From assembly GCA_009697105.1 (NCBI GenBank), contig SIAQ01000004.1:1-64000 (forward strand): a DNA stretch of 64,000 nt, given 5' to 3'. The stretch comes from Gemmataceae bacterium. Its GTDB lineage: Bacteria > Planctomycetota > Planctomycetia > Gemmatales > Gemmataceae. Made by a program: the position numbers and the translations under genes. This document shows positions 42,024 to 50,218 of the stretch, piece after piece. Numbering within the stretch: position 1 is the first letter of the stretch; each line of letters starts with the position of its first letter. The notes beneath the pieces are model-generated. The model was not told where the DNA came from and did no database searches. It saw only the letters and a list, made by a program, of their open reading frames with translations.

Positions 42024-43727
42024 TTAATGATTCAGCACAAATTCGCTGGAGTTAAGCAACGCCCAAAGAATGTCGCCATAGGCTGCGCGGGTAGTTGCAC
42101 CGGGGCGAGCGACATAGGTCGTCAACCGGGTCGTTTCTTGCGTGGTCGGGCGACGTGACAGCGCGGTGACGTAGATTCGTTCGATCGCCTCGGCGGGCGT
42201 CTTGGCGTTGCCGGCGATTTGAGCGGCGATCACTTCGGCGCGATTGGTGAATGCCGAGTTCATCATACGTAGCGCCTGCGGGATGCCGTTCTGGTATTCC
42301 AAGGGATTCGATTCTTCAACGCGGAAGAAGGTTATGAAGGTATCGCGTGGCCCCTGCGGGCCTTTTTTACCGGCGGCCTTTTCTTTCGGTTCGCCTTTGG
42401 CGCCGGTTCCCAAAATCGTCGTCAGCGAATCGAACATTTGCTCCGGGTTCATAACGCGGATTTCACGACGGCTGTACACGTCATGATCGACCGACCCGGC
42501 GTCGACCGTTGAAATGCTGCTCCGTTGATAGACCTCGCTCAGGCAGATGGCGCGAAGGAGATACTTCGCGTCGAAGCCATGCAGTTTCATCTGCTCAGTC
42601 AACGTGGAAAGGAGTTCCGGGTGCGTGGCCGCGTTGTCCTCGTGCATGTCGTCAACCGCGTTGACCAAGCCACGACCGAACATGTTGAACCACAGGCGGT
42701 TCGCCATCGCCCGTGCGAAGAAGCGATTGTCGGCCGAGGTCATCCACTGCGCCAACACCGGACGATACGGATCCGCGACATTCATTTTCGGCTCGATGCC
42801 CTGGAGGAATTTCGCGGGCACGATTTTCACGGATTCGGGCAGGCTCTTTTTGTTGGGAGCCTTGTTATTCTCGGTGATCGAAAGCGTCGCGCCCTTCTTG
42901 GCCGCCTGTTGCGGCGTGCCGCTGGCTTTGGTCTTCATGAAGAAGGCCGCCATCGCCCAATATTCCGTCTGTTTCCAGTCCGTAAATGGGTGATTATGGC
43001 ATTGGGCACACTGAAGCTGCACGCCAAGGAATGTGCGCGTCACATTGTCGGTGATCTTGTCAACGGTATTGTTGCCGACGAAGTACGCACCGGCGGGGTT
43101 CTTGTCGATTTCACCCGTCGCGGTAACCAACTCGTAAACCGTCTTGTTCAACGGCGTGTTGGCGTTGAAGTTCTCGGCGAACCATTTTTCGAGCGGCTTC
43201 TGGTTGAGCAGCCGATTGTTTGTTTCGCGCGGGATCATCAGGTTGACGAGTTGCTCGGCGTGATAGTTGCCGTAGCGCGAATCGGCGAGAAGCTCGTCGA
43301 TCAGCTTGGCCCGTTTGTCTTTATCTTTGCTATCGAGGAAGGCGACAACCCGCGCGGCGGGCGGGATGACGCCGACGAGGTCGAGATGTGCGCGGCGGAC
43401 GAACTCGGCGTCGTCGCATAGGCCAGTCGATTTCACGCCTTCGGCCTGAAGCCGTTTGTTTACTTCTTGATCGATGAGCCGGGCCAAGGCCACAGCGTCT
43501 ACCTTTTTGCCAGCGGTAAGGCTCTTCGCTTCGGGCAGGCCTTTGGATTTCGGAGCGTATTCGCTCTTCTTGGCGTCAACCGTTTTGGCTTTAGTCTTCG
43601 CTAGCTGCGCTTGCGCCTCGTCGTTACCCAGGGTCAATGCGCCGATTACGAAGGCGCCGAAAATAAAAGTGGCCACCGGCCACATTTTCGCCCAAGACCG
43701 ACCGGGCTTCGCGTGCTTTTCGGTCAT
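42024..43727 (-). CDS. DUF1549/DUF1553 domain protein
   Basis: A 567-residue exported or membrane-anchored protein. One hydrophobic helix near the N-terminus (WPVATFIFGAFVIGALTL) is followed by DUF1549 (about 70-280, containing FLGVQLQCAQCHNHPFTDW, a CxxCH haem-binding-like motif) and DUF1553 (about 320-560, RAMANRLWFNMFGRGLV, ... LNSSEFVLNH end). The N-terminal PSCyt1 cytochrome domain often present in this family is missing. ATG 43727 has GGGAG upstream. It forms an operon with the DUF1501 gene. Confidence 0.93.
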   Translation of the reverse strand: MTEKHAKPGRSWAKMWPVATFIFGAFVIGALTLGNDEAQAQLAKTKAKTVDAKKSEYAPKSKGLPEAKSLTAGKKVDAVALARLIDQEVNKRLQAEGVKSTGLCDDAEFVRRAHLDLVGVIPPAARVVAFLDSKDKDKRAKLIDELLADSRYGNYHAEQLVNLMIPRETNNRLLNQKPLEKWFAENFNANTPLNKTVYELVTATGEIDKNPAGAYFVGNNTVDKITDNVTRTFLGVQLQCAQCHNHPFTDWKQTEYWAMAAFFMKTKASGTPQQAAKKGATLSITENNKAPNKKSLPESVKIVPAKFLQGIEPKMNVADPYRPVLAQWMTSADNRFFARAMANRLWFNMFGRGLVNAVDDMHEDNAATHPELLSTLTEQMKLHGFDAKYLLRAICLSEVYQRSSISTVDAGSVDHDVYSRREIRVMNPEQMFDSLTTILGTGAKGEPKEKAAGKKGPQGPRDTFITFFRVEESNPLEYQNGIPQALRMMNSAFTNRAEVIAAQIAGNAKTPAEAIERIYVTALSRRPTTQETTRLTTYVARPGATTRAAYGDILWALLNSSEFVLNH

Positions 43728-43908
43728 AAACCCAATCTCCCATTGAGGTTGATTCAAGTTGGCGGATGCTGGTAAATTCCCAGAATCGCGCGCTTATTGG
43801 TATCTAACACCCGTGAATTTGAAAAGTTTCGCAAAATAATAATGATTTATTGTGTTTATTTCAGTCGTCTGTAATCTAGCCTAAGATTTCGGCTTGACAA
43901 GTATTAAT

Positions 43909-43965
43909 GTTAGCCGGACGCGCAAGCGACGGTGCGCCTTAACGTCGCTCGCGCGTCCGGCTAAC
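43909..43965. repeat. PAL-H inverted repeat
   Basis: Arms 43909-43931 (GTTAGCCGGACGCGCAAGCG...) and 43943-43965 pair with one mismatch around an 11-nt loop. It lies in a divergent gap, 29 bp before the start of the next gene, so it is not a terminator there. The copy at 51603 has CCCGACG instead of CCGGACG, with the partner changed to match. Confidence 0.92.
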
Positions 43966-43994
43966 GAATGTCTTCCCTAACAGGATATTAATTC

Positions 43995-45608
43995 ATGCGC
44001 ACTCTTTTCTCGGCCACACTTCTCGTGCTGGCATTCATGCCAACCATCTCTTTGGCACAGGACGGTTTGGCTGGTTCGTGGAAATTCAGTATTTTTGAAG
44101 GCCCGCAGCAGCTGCCGCTTTGGCTCTTCCATATCGACGCCAAAGACGGCAAGATTAACGTGAAGGCGGAACCCCTCCGCGGATCGCCGCGCGTCAAGAT
44201 CGACGATCCGAAGCAAGTCGGCGATAACCTGACCATGAAAATCCTCGCAAGCGTGGGCATGGGCGGGGCGCAGACCGTTGTCTTCCACCTCGAAGCACCG
44301 CTGCCCAAGCCTGGCGCGAAGAAAATTTACGGCTCGATCGTGCAAACCGGGTCGAGCAACGCAACACCAGTTTTGCTGGAGGCTACCAACACCAAGACCG
44401 TGTTCGATCTCAATCGCGAAACGCTCCAACGCAACCCAGCCGATCCGCGCGCGTTGGTGGCGATTTTTGAATTCATCGAAGATGCCAAGGACAACAAGTT
44501 CGCCGTCGCCGACTTGCAAGAGATCATCGACACATCGATCAAAGCCTCCGATCTGTATGGCCCACGCTTTAGCCTGCGACACCAGGGCAAACTTCTGGAC
44601 GCGCTTGCTGTCGAAAAGACGTATGTATCGGTAGCCCTCGAAACGGCCCGAAAGGTCAGCAAGCTGGTCGATCCGAAGTTGCCGATCGACACCCAGTTGC
44701 AGATTCTGACGACCATCGCCAATGTGTTTGAAAAAGGCGGCGCGAAGACCGAGGCCGTCGCACTCAACACGCGCCTGGAGAAGATCGAAGGCGACGCCTA
44801 CGCGGAGTACACGAAGGCCGGCCTGGGCTTCAAGACGCCGAAGTTTTCCGGACGCAAGAGCAAGAGCACCCGTACCGCCCTGATCGAACTCTTCACCGGC
44901 GCCCAATGCCCGCCGTGCGTCGCCGCCGATGTCGCCTTCGACGGCGTCGCCAAAGCCTACGGCCCGACCGACGTCGTACTGCTTCAGTATCACATGCACA
45001 TCCCGCGTCCCGAACCGTTGAGCGGCCCGGACAGCGAAGCCCGCTTCGAATACTACGTCGAAGCCTACGCCAAGCAGATCCGTGGCACCCCCGCCACGCT
45101 ATTCAATGGCAAGCCGACGGCCCCCGGCGGTGGCGGGCGTGACGACGCCCCCGAAAAATTCAAGGAATACTCTGATGTGCTCGACAAACTTCTCGAAACC
45201 CCGACGACCATCACTTTGACCGCAAAGGCCGTCCGCAACGGCGACAAAATCGACATCCAGGCCGACGTCAAAGGCGTCGAGAAGCCTGGCGACAAAATCA
45301 AACTCCGCATCGCCCTTACCGAAGGTTGGGTCCGTTACAAAGGCTCGAATGGCCTGCAATACCATCACCACGTCGTCCGCGCCCTCGCCGGCGGTGCCAA
45401 GGGCGTTGCGATCAAGCAGAAGGACCTTGACCACAAGGTGACCGTCGATCTGAGCGACCTGCGGAAAACGCTCAACAAGTACCTCGACGAGGATTATCCC
45501 GAAGGCCCGCGCCCGCTGCGCTTGCGCGACCTGAGCATTGTCGCCTTCGTGCAAGACGACGCCACCGCCGAGGTGCTGCAAGCCGTGACGATTCCCGTGA
45601 AGGAATAA
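43995..45608 (+). CDS. Secreted protein with thioredoxin-like CxxC domain
   Basis: A 537-residue protein with signal peptide (1-21, ending SLA-Q). A C-terminal thioredoxin-like region contains TALIELFTGAQCPPCVAAD, near residue 300, resembling DUF1223/Omp28-type redox folds, and a later KQIRGTPATLFNG with the cis-proline. The final 120 residues are beta-rich. The first 270 residues have no recognised domain. A role in extracytoplasmic thiol chemistry is likely but the partner is unknown. Confidence 0.82.
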   Translation: MRTLFSATLLVLAFMPTISLAQDGLAGSWKFSIFEGPQQLPLWLFHIDAKDGKINVKAEPLRGSPRVKIDDPKQVGDNLTMKILASVGMGGAQTVVFHLEAPLPKPGAKKIYGSIVQTGSSNATPVLLEATNTKTVFDLNRETLQRNPADPRALVAIFEFIEDAKDNKFAVADLQEIIDTSIKASDLYGPRFSLRHQGKLLDALAVEKTYVSVALETARKVSKLVDPKLPIDTQLQILTTIANVFEKGGAKTEAVALNTRLEKIEGDAYAEYTKAGLGFKTPKFSGRKSKSTRTALIELFTGAQCPPCVAADVAFDGVAKAYGPTDVVLLQYHMHIPRPEPLSGPDSEARFEYYVEAYAKQIRGTPATLFNGKPTAPGGGGRDDAPEKFKEYSDVLDKLLETPTTITLTAKAVRNGDKIDIQADVKGVEKPGDKIKLRIALTEGWVRYKGSNGLQYHHHVVRALAGGAKGVAIKQKDLDHKVTVDLSDLRKTLNKYLDEDYPEGPRPLRLRDLSIVAFVQDDATAEVLQAVTIPVKE

Positions 45609-45663
45609 CGCTTGCCGACCATCATCTATTGTGATGTAGGACGAGCCGGACAAAAAGTTGATA

Positions 45664-45724
45664 AACGAGCCGAAAGCGTGAGCGTAAGATTGGAGAAATC
45701 CGTCGCTCACGCTTCCGGCTCGTT
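45664..45724. repeat. PAL-I inverted repeat
   Basis: Arms 45664-45684 (AACGAGCCGAAAGCGTGAGC...) and 45704-45724 pair with one mismatch around a 19-nt loop. It occupies the convergent gap after the thioredoxin-like gene. A single ACGAGCCGGA half-site lies at 45641. Confidence 0.88.
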
Positions 45725-45749
45725 CTATTGTCGGACGTGTCAGAGATGC

Positions 45750-45790
45750 AAAAAAAGCACCATGGAATTACGCTGAATTCCATGATGCTT
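45750..45790 (-). terminator. Rho-independent terminator after the CAP-domain gene
   Basis: On the minus strand AAGCATCATGGAATT, a six-base loop and AATTCCATGGTGCTT form a 15-bp stem with one wobble pair (45755-45790), followed by a run of seven T (A-run at 45750-45756 on the plus strand). It lies 36 bp downstream of the CAP-domain gene stop. Confidence 0.88.
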
Positions 45791-45825
45791 GAATTCGAAA
45801 GGTTGTACGAACAATTCGCAATGCG

Positions 45826-46398
45826 TCATGCGCGTGGATTCGTAACGATCAGGATCGTCACATAATATGGGCCAGGGTTCGATTGGAACGAGGCGCCGAA
45901 GTGAGTCGCGTTCCGGTCATAGATCGCGAGTCGGGAGTTGACATCGGCCAATAGTTGCGCGAAGACCTGGGTCGGCGTCTGCGTTTTGGCCGCGAAGCCA
46001 TAGGCTTCGTCGAAGTTGATGGCGGGATTGGACGACACCATGCGTTCATACGGATCGATGCCTTCCGGAGACACAATGTTGACGTATTTCTTCGTGTTCA
46101 TGTCTGCCGAATGAAGTTGGGCAACCAAGGCGACGCCGTCGTGCCAGGTGAGCGCTCTGAGCCCGTTCCGAACGCGCTCCATGTTAATCTGATCGTAAAG
46201 ATCGCCGGAGAACGTCAACGGGTCATAGGGGAAGCTGCCGTAATACCAGGCGGTAGTGCCAGACCCGGCTACGGGCGTTATCTTACTGCTCGGACCGGCA
46301 GCATTATTGCCGGATACGCTGCACTTCGCGCCCATGAGGGGGAGCATCAGCATAATAATCGGGAACAGTTTCGCACGATGTTTGAGAAAACGCTTCAT
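45826..46398 (-). CDS. Secreted CAP-domain protein
   Basis: A 190-residue exported protein. The N-terminal hydrophobic stretch (LFPIIMLMLPLMGAKC) is a signal peptide; the Cys after it is not in a standard lipobox because of the Lys at -1. The CAP/SCP fold is indicated by LYDQINMERVRNGLRALTW, VALVAQLHSADM and, at the end, GPYYVTILIVT. The second conserved His is replaced by a less usual context (RNATHFGAS). CAP proteins are extracellular with varied functions. A convincing terminator lies downstream. Confidence 0.82.
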   Translation of the reverse strand: MKRFLKHRAKLFPIIMLMLPLMGAKCSVSGNNAAGPSSKITPVAGSGTTAWYYGSFPYDPLTFSGDLYDQINMERVRNGLRALTWHDGVALVAQLHSADMNTKKYVNIVSPEGIDPYERMVSSNPAINFDEAYGFAAKTQTPTQVFAQLLADVNSRLAIYDRNATHFGASFQSNPGPYYVTILIVTNPRA

Positions 46399-46476
46399 CG
46401 ATACACCTTTCGTTCAAGAAAAACTTGCGGTCACGGTTGCGCCGATTATTAACCGCTGTTACGTTGCTGGGTTGAT

Positions 46477-47328
46477 TTACCAATCAAAGTCAGGATTGCC
46501 GTCGCGCGGCTTTAAGATCAATTTCCAGGTGCTTGCCGGGATCGATCCGCTGACAAAGCGCGAGCTGCCGTCGCCCAAGGCCACGGGCATCGCGGAATGC
46601 GCAGTTTGGGTTCGGAGTTTGTCGCAATTTAAGGGTTTGACCTGAAACATCATGTAATCCACGGGAGCATACGACGGATGGTCGCTGGGCAGCCCCTTCT
46701 GGGTTAAACCGAAATTGTGATACGGGTAAGGCTGCATCGCAATCCGCGAAACCCGATCGCAAGCGCGATAGCCTTCCGCGAAGAGAACGACGTTGGAGGG
46801 GCCGTCCTCCAACTCACGAAAAGGTTGACCGAGGCCGTACGGCCCTTTCTCCTGTTTGGTGAGCGCGTACCAATTCGCCAAATAATTGGTCCGCGGTTGA
46901 TCGTCCGCTTGCCCCGATGGATCGGAATGGCAGCGAAGCTCGTGGAACGGCATGCCTTTCAAATTGGCATCGACTGAGCTGACCATGTAAAAGCCATTCG
47001 TCGAATTGTTCTTCTGACTCTTCACCAAGCGGTCGTACGCGTCCTGATAACCCAGGTAGGGCAATAGGTGGACGAACCAGCCGCCGAAAATATCATCGCC
47101 CATGCCCGTGGCGTAGGGCGGCATGACCTTTTTGGCATCATGGTGTAGATGCACGGCCAGCGCGAGATTCTTCAGATGCGCCAGACATCGGACTCGATTG
47201 GAATGTTCTCGCGCAGCCTGGATCCCGAGGACGGACAAGCCCACGACCGTGGAAATCACGGTAAAAACGACGAGTACTTCCAAAAGCGTGAAGGCGGTCC
47301 GTCGCCGGTATTCTCGCTCAGTATACAC
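46477..47328 (-). CDS. DUF1559 pseudopilin-like protein
   Basis: A 283-residue protein with a type IV pilin leader (FTLLEVLVVFTVIS, cleaved before Phe13) and the H-x9-DG type C-terminal segment (HSAMPVALGDGSSRFVSG). This is the DUF1559 family, present in dozens of copies in planctomycetes and of unknown role, possibly in a surface pseudopilus. The start appears to be GTG at 47328. It lies next to the CAP-domain gene on the same strand. Confidence 0.9.
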   Translation of the reverse strand: MYTEREYRRRTAFTLLEVLVVFTVISTVVGLSVLGIQAAREHSNRVRCLAHLKNLALAVHLHHDAKKVMPPYATGMGDDIFGGWFVHLLPYLGYQDAYDRLVKSQKNNSTNGFYMVSSVDANLKGMPFHELRCHSDPSGQADDQPRTNYLANWYALTKQEKGPYGLGQPFRELEDGPSNVVLFAEGYRACDRVSRIAMQPYPYHNFGLTQKGLPSDHPSYAPVDYMMFQVKPLNCDKLRTQTAHSAMPVALGDGSSRFVSGSIPASTWKLILKPRDGNPDFDW

Positions 47329-47950
47329 GGTGAGGTTTCTGACTGATTTAGGGGTTACCGAACGCAGCGGGGTAGCGGCGGCGGCGATTATTACTTAGTC
47401 CAATTTATCCATTTATCCCATTTTGTCAACAGCGGTTTTGCCTGTTTAATGTCTCCCTCATGCGGATTATGCTCAAAACCCCGACTGTTACGATTACGCA
47501 GCTTGGGACGGTTGAGAATGCTGAATAGTCTGGGGTTTCTGTCGCCTATTGAAGACGATGAACACGCACGACTGCAACAGGCTAGAGAACCATTTTTCAT
47601 TCCTCCCTCATAAATAAGCAGGTTGGACACCTTAACGTTACCGTGCCACGACCGTAAGGGAGTGGCCGACTGGTGGATGCGGGGTTTTGGCGGCCGCTCC
47701 CTCACGGTCGCAGCTCGGTAACACTTGCGCCCCTCTTCGATACCGCATGTTCAACAAATCCCGGCTCGCCGATGTGGTTATTAAGTCGCGCATGTTGCTC
47801 ATGCCAAATGGATGAGCGAGATGCGCGACATCCAACTTGAACCTCCCGAGATCGCAATTGGGCTTGTTTTTTTCGTGTCGGTTTGCCATCCTTACCAGGG
47901 CTGACGCAATGGGTGCGCTAGGATCAATAGGCGAATTCCATGGATGGTCG
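47329..47950. other. Long intergenic gap
   Basis: About 620 bases between divergent genes. The G+C content is visibly lower in 47395-47640. Two short minus-strand frames exist (one within about 47391-47600 with several cysteines), but neither has good support. A PAL-K palindrome lies at 47650-47709. No consensus promoter was recognised. Confidence 0.5.
47650..47709. repeat. PAL-K inverted repeat
   Basis: Arms 47650-47667 (GACCGTAAGGGAGTGGCC) and 47692-47709 (GGCCGCTCCCTCACGGTC) pair with two mismatches that would be wobble pairs in minus-strand RNA. Only one copy is in the window. Confidence 0.75.
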
Positions 47951-48565
47951 ATGCTGCCTTTAACGGTTGACGATCTGCTTCCTCTCGAAGAATACGTCGC
48001 CCGGCGTAAGGAGTTCTTCGACGCGCATCGGCGCTACGTCGATCGCTATCGCCGCATTCGTATTGGCCCGAAACTCACACTGATTTTTGAAAACCGGCAA
48101 ACACTCTGGTTCCGCGTTCAGGAGGTGATGCGTATCGCCCGGCTCGCGTCCGATCCCGAGGTTCAGGCGGAGCTAAATCTCTACAATCGCCTGCTGCCGA
48201 GCCGAAATCTGTTCCAGGCCGCCTTGCTGATCGAAATCGACTCCGCAAAGTTTGGCAGCGAAATGAGCAGTTGGAACACGCTCGCCGGCAATCAACTCGC
48301 GCTACACGTCGGCACCAGTGTTACGCCGGCCCGACTTGTCACCAGTCGCCCAGAGGATCGCGCGATTGGGACGGCACATTGGGTGCAATTCATCATCGGC
48401 CCGGACGTTCGCAAACAATTCGCAAACTTCAATCTGCGCACCTACTTTCGCTTTGAAAACGAAACCTATCAGCACAGCAGTCCGCTGCTGGGCGACGAAT
48501 TTCGCCAAAACCTCATCGATGATCTCGTCCTCTCCGACCGCGACAACGAAAAACGCGCGGGTTAA
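47951..48565 (+). CDS. DUF3501 family protein
   Basis: A 204-residue cytoplasmic protein with the DUF3501 pattern LTVDDLLPLEEYVARRKEF, IGPKLTLIFENRQTLWFRVQEVMR. In other bacteria DUF3501 genes often lie beside a rubrerythrin or Fe-S cluster-like (DUF3501/GlpC) pair; nothing of that kind is adjacent here. ATG 47951 was chosen from the family start. The final codons GCG GGT TAA lie inside the PAL-D repeat. Confidence 0.85.
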   Translation: MLPLTVDDLLPLEEYVARRKEFFDAHRRYVDRYRRIRIGPKLTLIFENRQTLWFRVQEVMRIARLASDPEVQAELNLYNRLLPSRNLFQAALLIEIDSAKFGSEMSSWNTLAGNQLALHVGTSVTPARLVTSRPEDRAIGTAHWVQFIIGPDVRKQFANFNLRTYFRFENETYQHSSPLLGDEFRQNLIDDLVLSDRDNEKRAG

Positions 48566-48644
48566 ATTCTCTGCCGCTTGCGGCTTAGCGCTCGCGCGGC
48601 GCCTTGCGAGCGCTAAGCCGCAAGCGGCAGAGAATTCAACCCGC
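48557..48644. repeat. PAL-D repeat containing both stop codons of convergent genes
   Basis: Arms of 39 bp (48557-48595 and 48606-48644) pair with one mismatch around a 10-nt loop. The stem extends beyond the usual PAL-D core into both coding regions. DUF3501 ends GCG GGT TAA on the plus strand and the NtrC-type gene ends GCG GGT TGA on the minus strand. Confidence 0.95.
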
Positions 48645-50087
48645 TTCATCGTCCTCTCCATCACCACCAGCACTCCCCGCCCGATGCACGTTGGCCAAAC
48701 CGTATTCCGCGAGCTTCTTGCGCACCGTCGCGCGATTGAGGCCAAGCCATTGGGCGGCGATCAGGCGGTTGCCATTCAAGCGGCGCATCAGGTCCTCCAG
48801 CAATGGCGGTTCCACGCACTTCAGTAGATCAGCATAAATCTCCGTCGGCGTTTGCGTGCCGGCGGTGCGAACGCGATCCTCAAGCCATATCAATACCGCA
48901 GCGGCGAGTTGCTCGCCCGGCTGCGTGCCCATACCGACACCCGCGCCGACAGGAAAATGTTCCGGCAAGAGCGGCCCGCCACGGGCGACGATCACTGCAT
49001 GTTCGAGCGCATTGCGCAGTTCGCGAACGTTGCCCACCCAGCGTTGTGCCGTGAGAAACTCGGTCGTCGCTGGAACCAAGGGCAACAGACGAACGTCGAA
49101 CCGCCTCAGAAAATGCTCGGCGAGCGGCACAATGTCCTCGCGGCGTTGCCGTAACGGCGGGAGATGTATTTCGAACACATTGAGCCGAAAGAAGAGGTCA
49201 TTGCGAAATGTCCCCGCCGCGACGTTGCGCTCGAGGTTCTGATGCGTTGCCGCGAGGATGCGCACATTCAGCGGCGCCGGCTGACTGCCACCGACGGGCG
49301 TGATCTCATTCTGTTCGAGCACGCGCAGTAACTTCACCTGCACCGGCAACGGGATCTCGGCAATCTCGTCGAGAAACACGGTCCCGCCATCCGCCAGCGC
49401 GAGCAGTCCGGCCCGCGTTTGCGATGCGCCGGTGAAGGCGCCTTTGACGTGGCCAAACAGCTCGCTTTCGACGAGGTTCGGATTCAACGCAGCGATATGC
49501 ACTGGTAGAAACGGCCGATCCCGGCGGGCACTGTAGCGATGGACAGCGCGGGCGACGAGTTCCTTGCCGGTGCCGCTTTCGCCGGTGATGAGCACGCAGG
49601 CGTCGCGCGGGGCGACGAGGGCGATGCGTTTGAAGACCTCCTGCATCGCCGCGCCGGTGCCGACCATCTCCTCCGGCGGCGCGACGGTCCCATTCGCCGG
49701 CGGTTCAACGGCGGCCTGCTGCATAGCACGTTGTTTCAGGGCTCGGGTCACGGTGTCGATGGCCTGGGCAAGGTCGAACGGTTTGGCGAGATAATCGAAC
49801 GCCCCGCCTTCGACGGCGCCGACCGCCGTGGCGAGATTGCCAAACGCCGTAACGACGACGACCGGAGCGTTGCCAGTTAGCGAGCGCAATTTCGCCATGG
49901 CGGAGATGCCGTCGAGACCGGGCAACCGCACGTCGAGCACGATGGCGTCGAAGCGTTGTTTCGCCGCCAGCACGAACGCTTCCTCTGCCGATGGCGCGAC
50001 CGCGACGTGATGTCCCAGCTTGCTGAACGCTTTCTTCAGCGCCCAGCAGACAGCTTCTTCATCGTCAACGATAAGCAGTTGGCTCAT
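48636..50087 (-). CDS. NtrC-family sigma-54-dependent response regulator
   Basis: A 483-residue activator: receiver (about 1-120, Asp52 in IVLDVRLPG), AAA+ sigma-54 interaction domain (Walker [15 protein letters not shown] loop, Walker B GGTVFLDEIAE) and a Fis-type helix-turn-helix at the end (GNRLIAAQWLGLNRATVRKKLAEYG). It activates sigma-54 promoters after phosphorylation by a partner kinase, here almost certainly the one at 50219. The stop lies in a PAL-D palindrome. Confidence 0.95.
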   Translation of the reverse strand: MSQLLIVDDEEAVCWALKKAFSKLGHHVAVAPSAEEAFVLAAKQRFDAIVLDVRLPGLDGISAMAKLRSLTGNAPVVVVTAFGNLATAVGAVEGGAFDYLAKPFDLAQAIDTVTRALKQRAMQQAAVEPPANGTVAPPEEMVGTGAAMQEVFKRIALVAPRDACVLITGESGTGKELVARAVHRYSARRDRPFLPVHIAALNPNLVESELFGHVKGAFTGASQTRAGLLALADGGTVFLDEIAEIPLPVQVKLLRVLEQNEITPVGGSQPAPLNVRILAATHQNLERNVAAGTFRNDLFFRLNVFEIHLPPLRQRREDIVPLAEHFLRRFDVRLLPLVPATTEFLTAQRWVGNVRELRNALEHAVIVARGGPLLPEHFPVGAGVGMGTQPGEQLAAAVLIWLEDRVRTAGTQTPTEIYADLLKCVEPPLLEDLMRRLNGNRLIAAQWLGLNRATVRKKLAEYGLANVHRAGSAGGDGEDDEAG

Positions 50088-50116
50088 GGTGGGTCTTTGT
50101 TATTTTAGTCGCATTC

Positions 50117-50204
50117 GTTTAGCCGCTCACCTTTGGCGAGCGCGGGCATCGTGTTATTCGTCGAACATCCCGCGCCCACGCTCGCCAAAGGCGAGCAGCT
50201 ATAC
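50117..50204. repeat. PAL-E inverted repeat
   Basis: Arms 50117-50146 (GTTTAGCCGCTCACCTTTGG...) and 50175-50204 pair with several mismatches around a 28-nt loop. It lies between the kinase and regulator genes of one operon. Confidence 0.85.
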
Positions 50205-50218
50205 AACACATGGAACAG

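Noticed and set aside
43977-44999. 340-residue open frame on the minus strand
   Set aside because: Antisense to the thioredoxin-like secreted protein gene, which has a signal peptide and CxxC motif.
47391-47889. Two small minus-strand frames (83 and 104 residues)
   Set aside because: They overlap each other, cross a PAL-K palindrome and lack family matches or proper spacing of a ribosome binding site.
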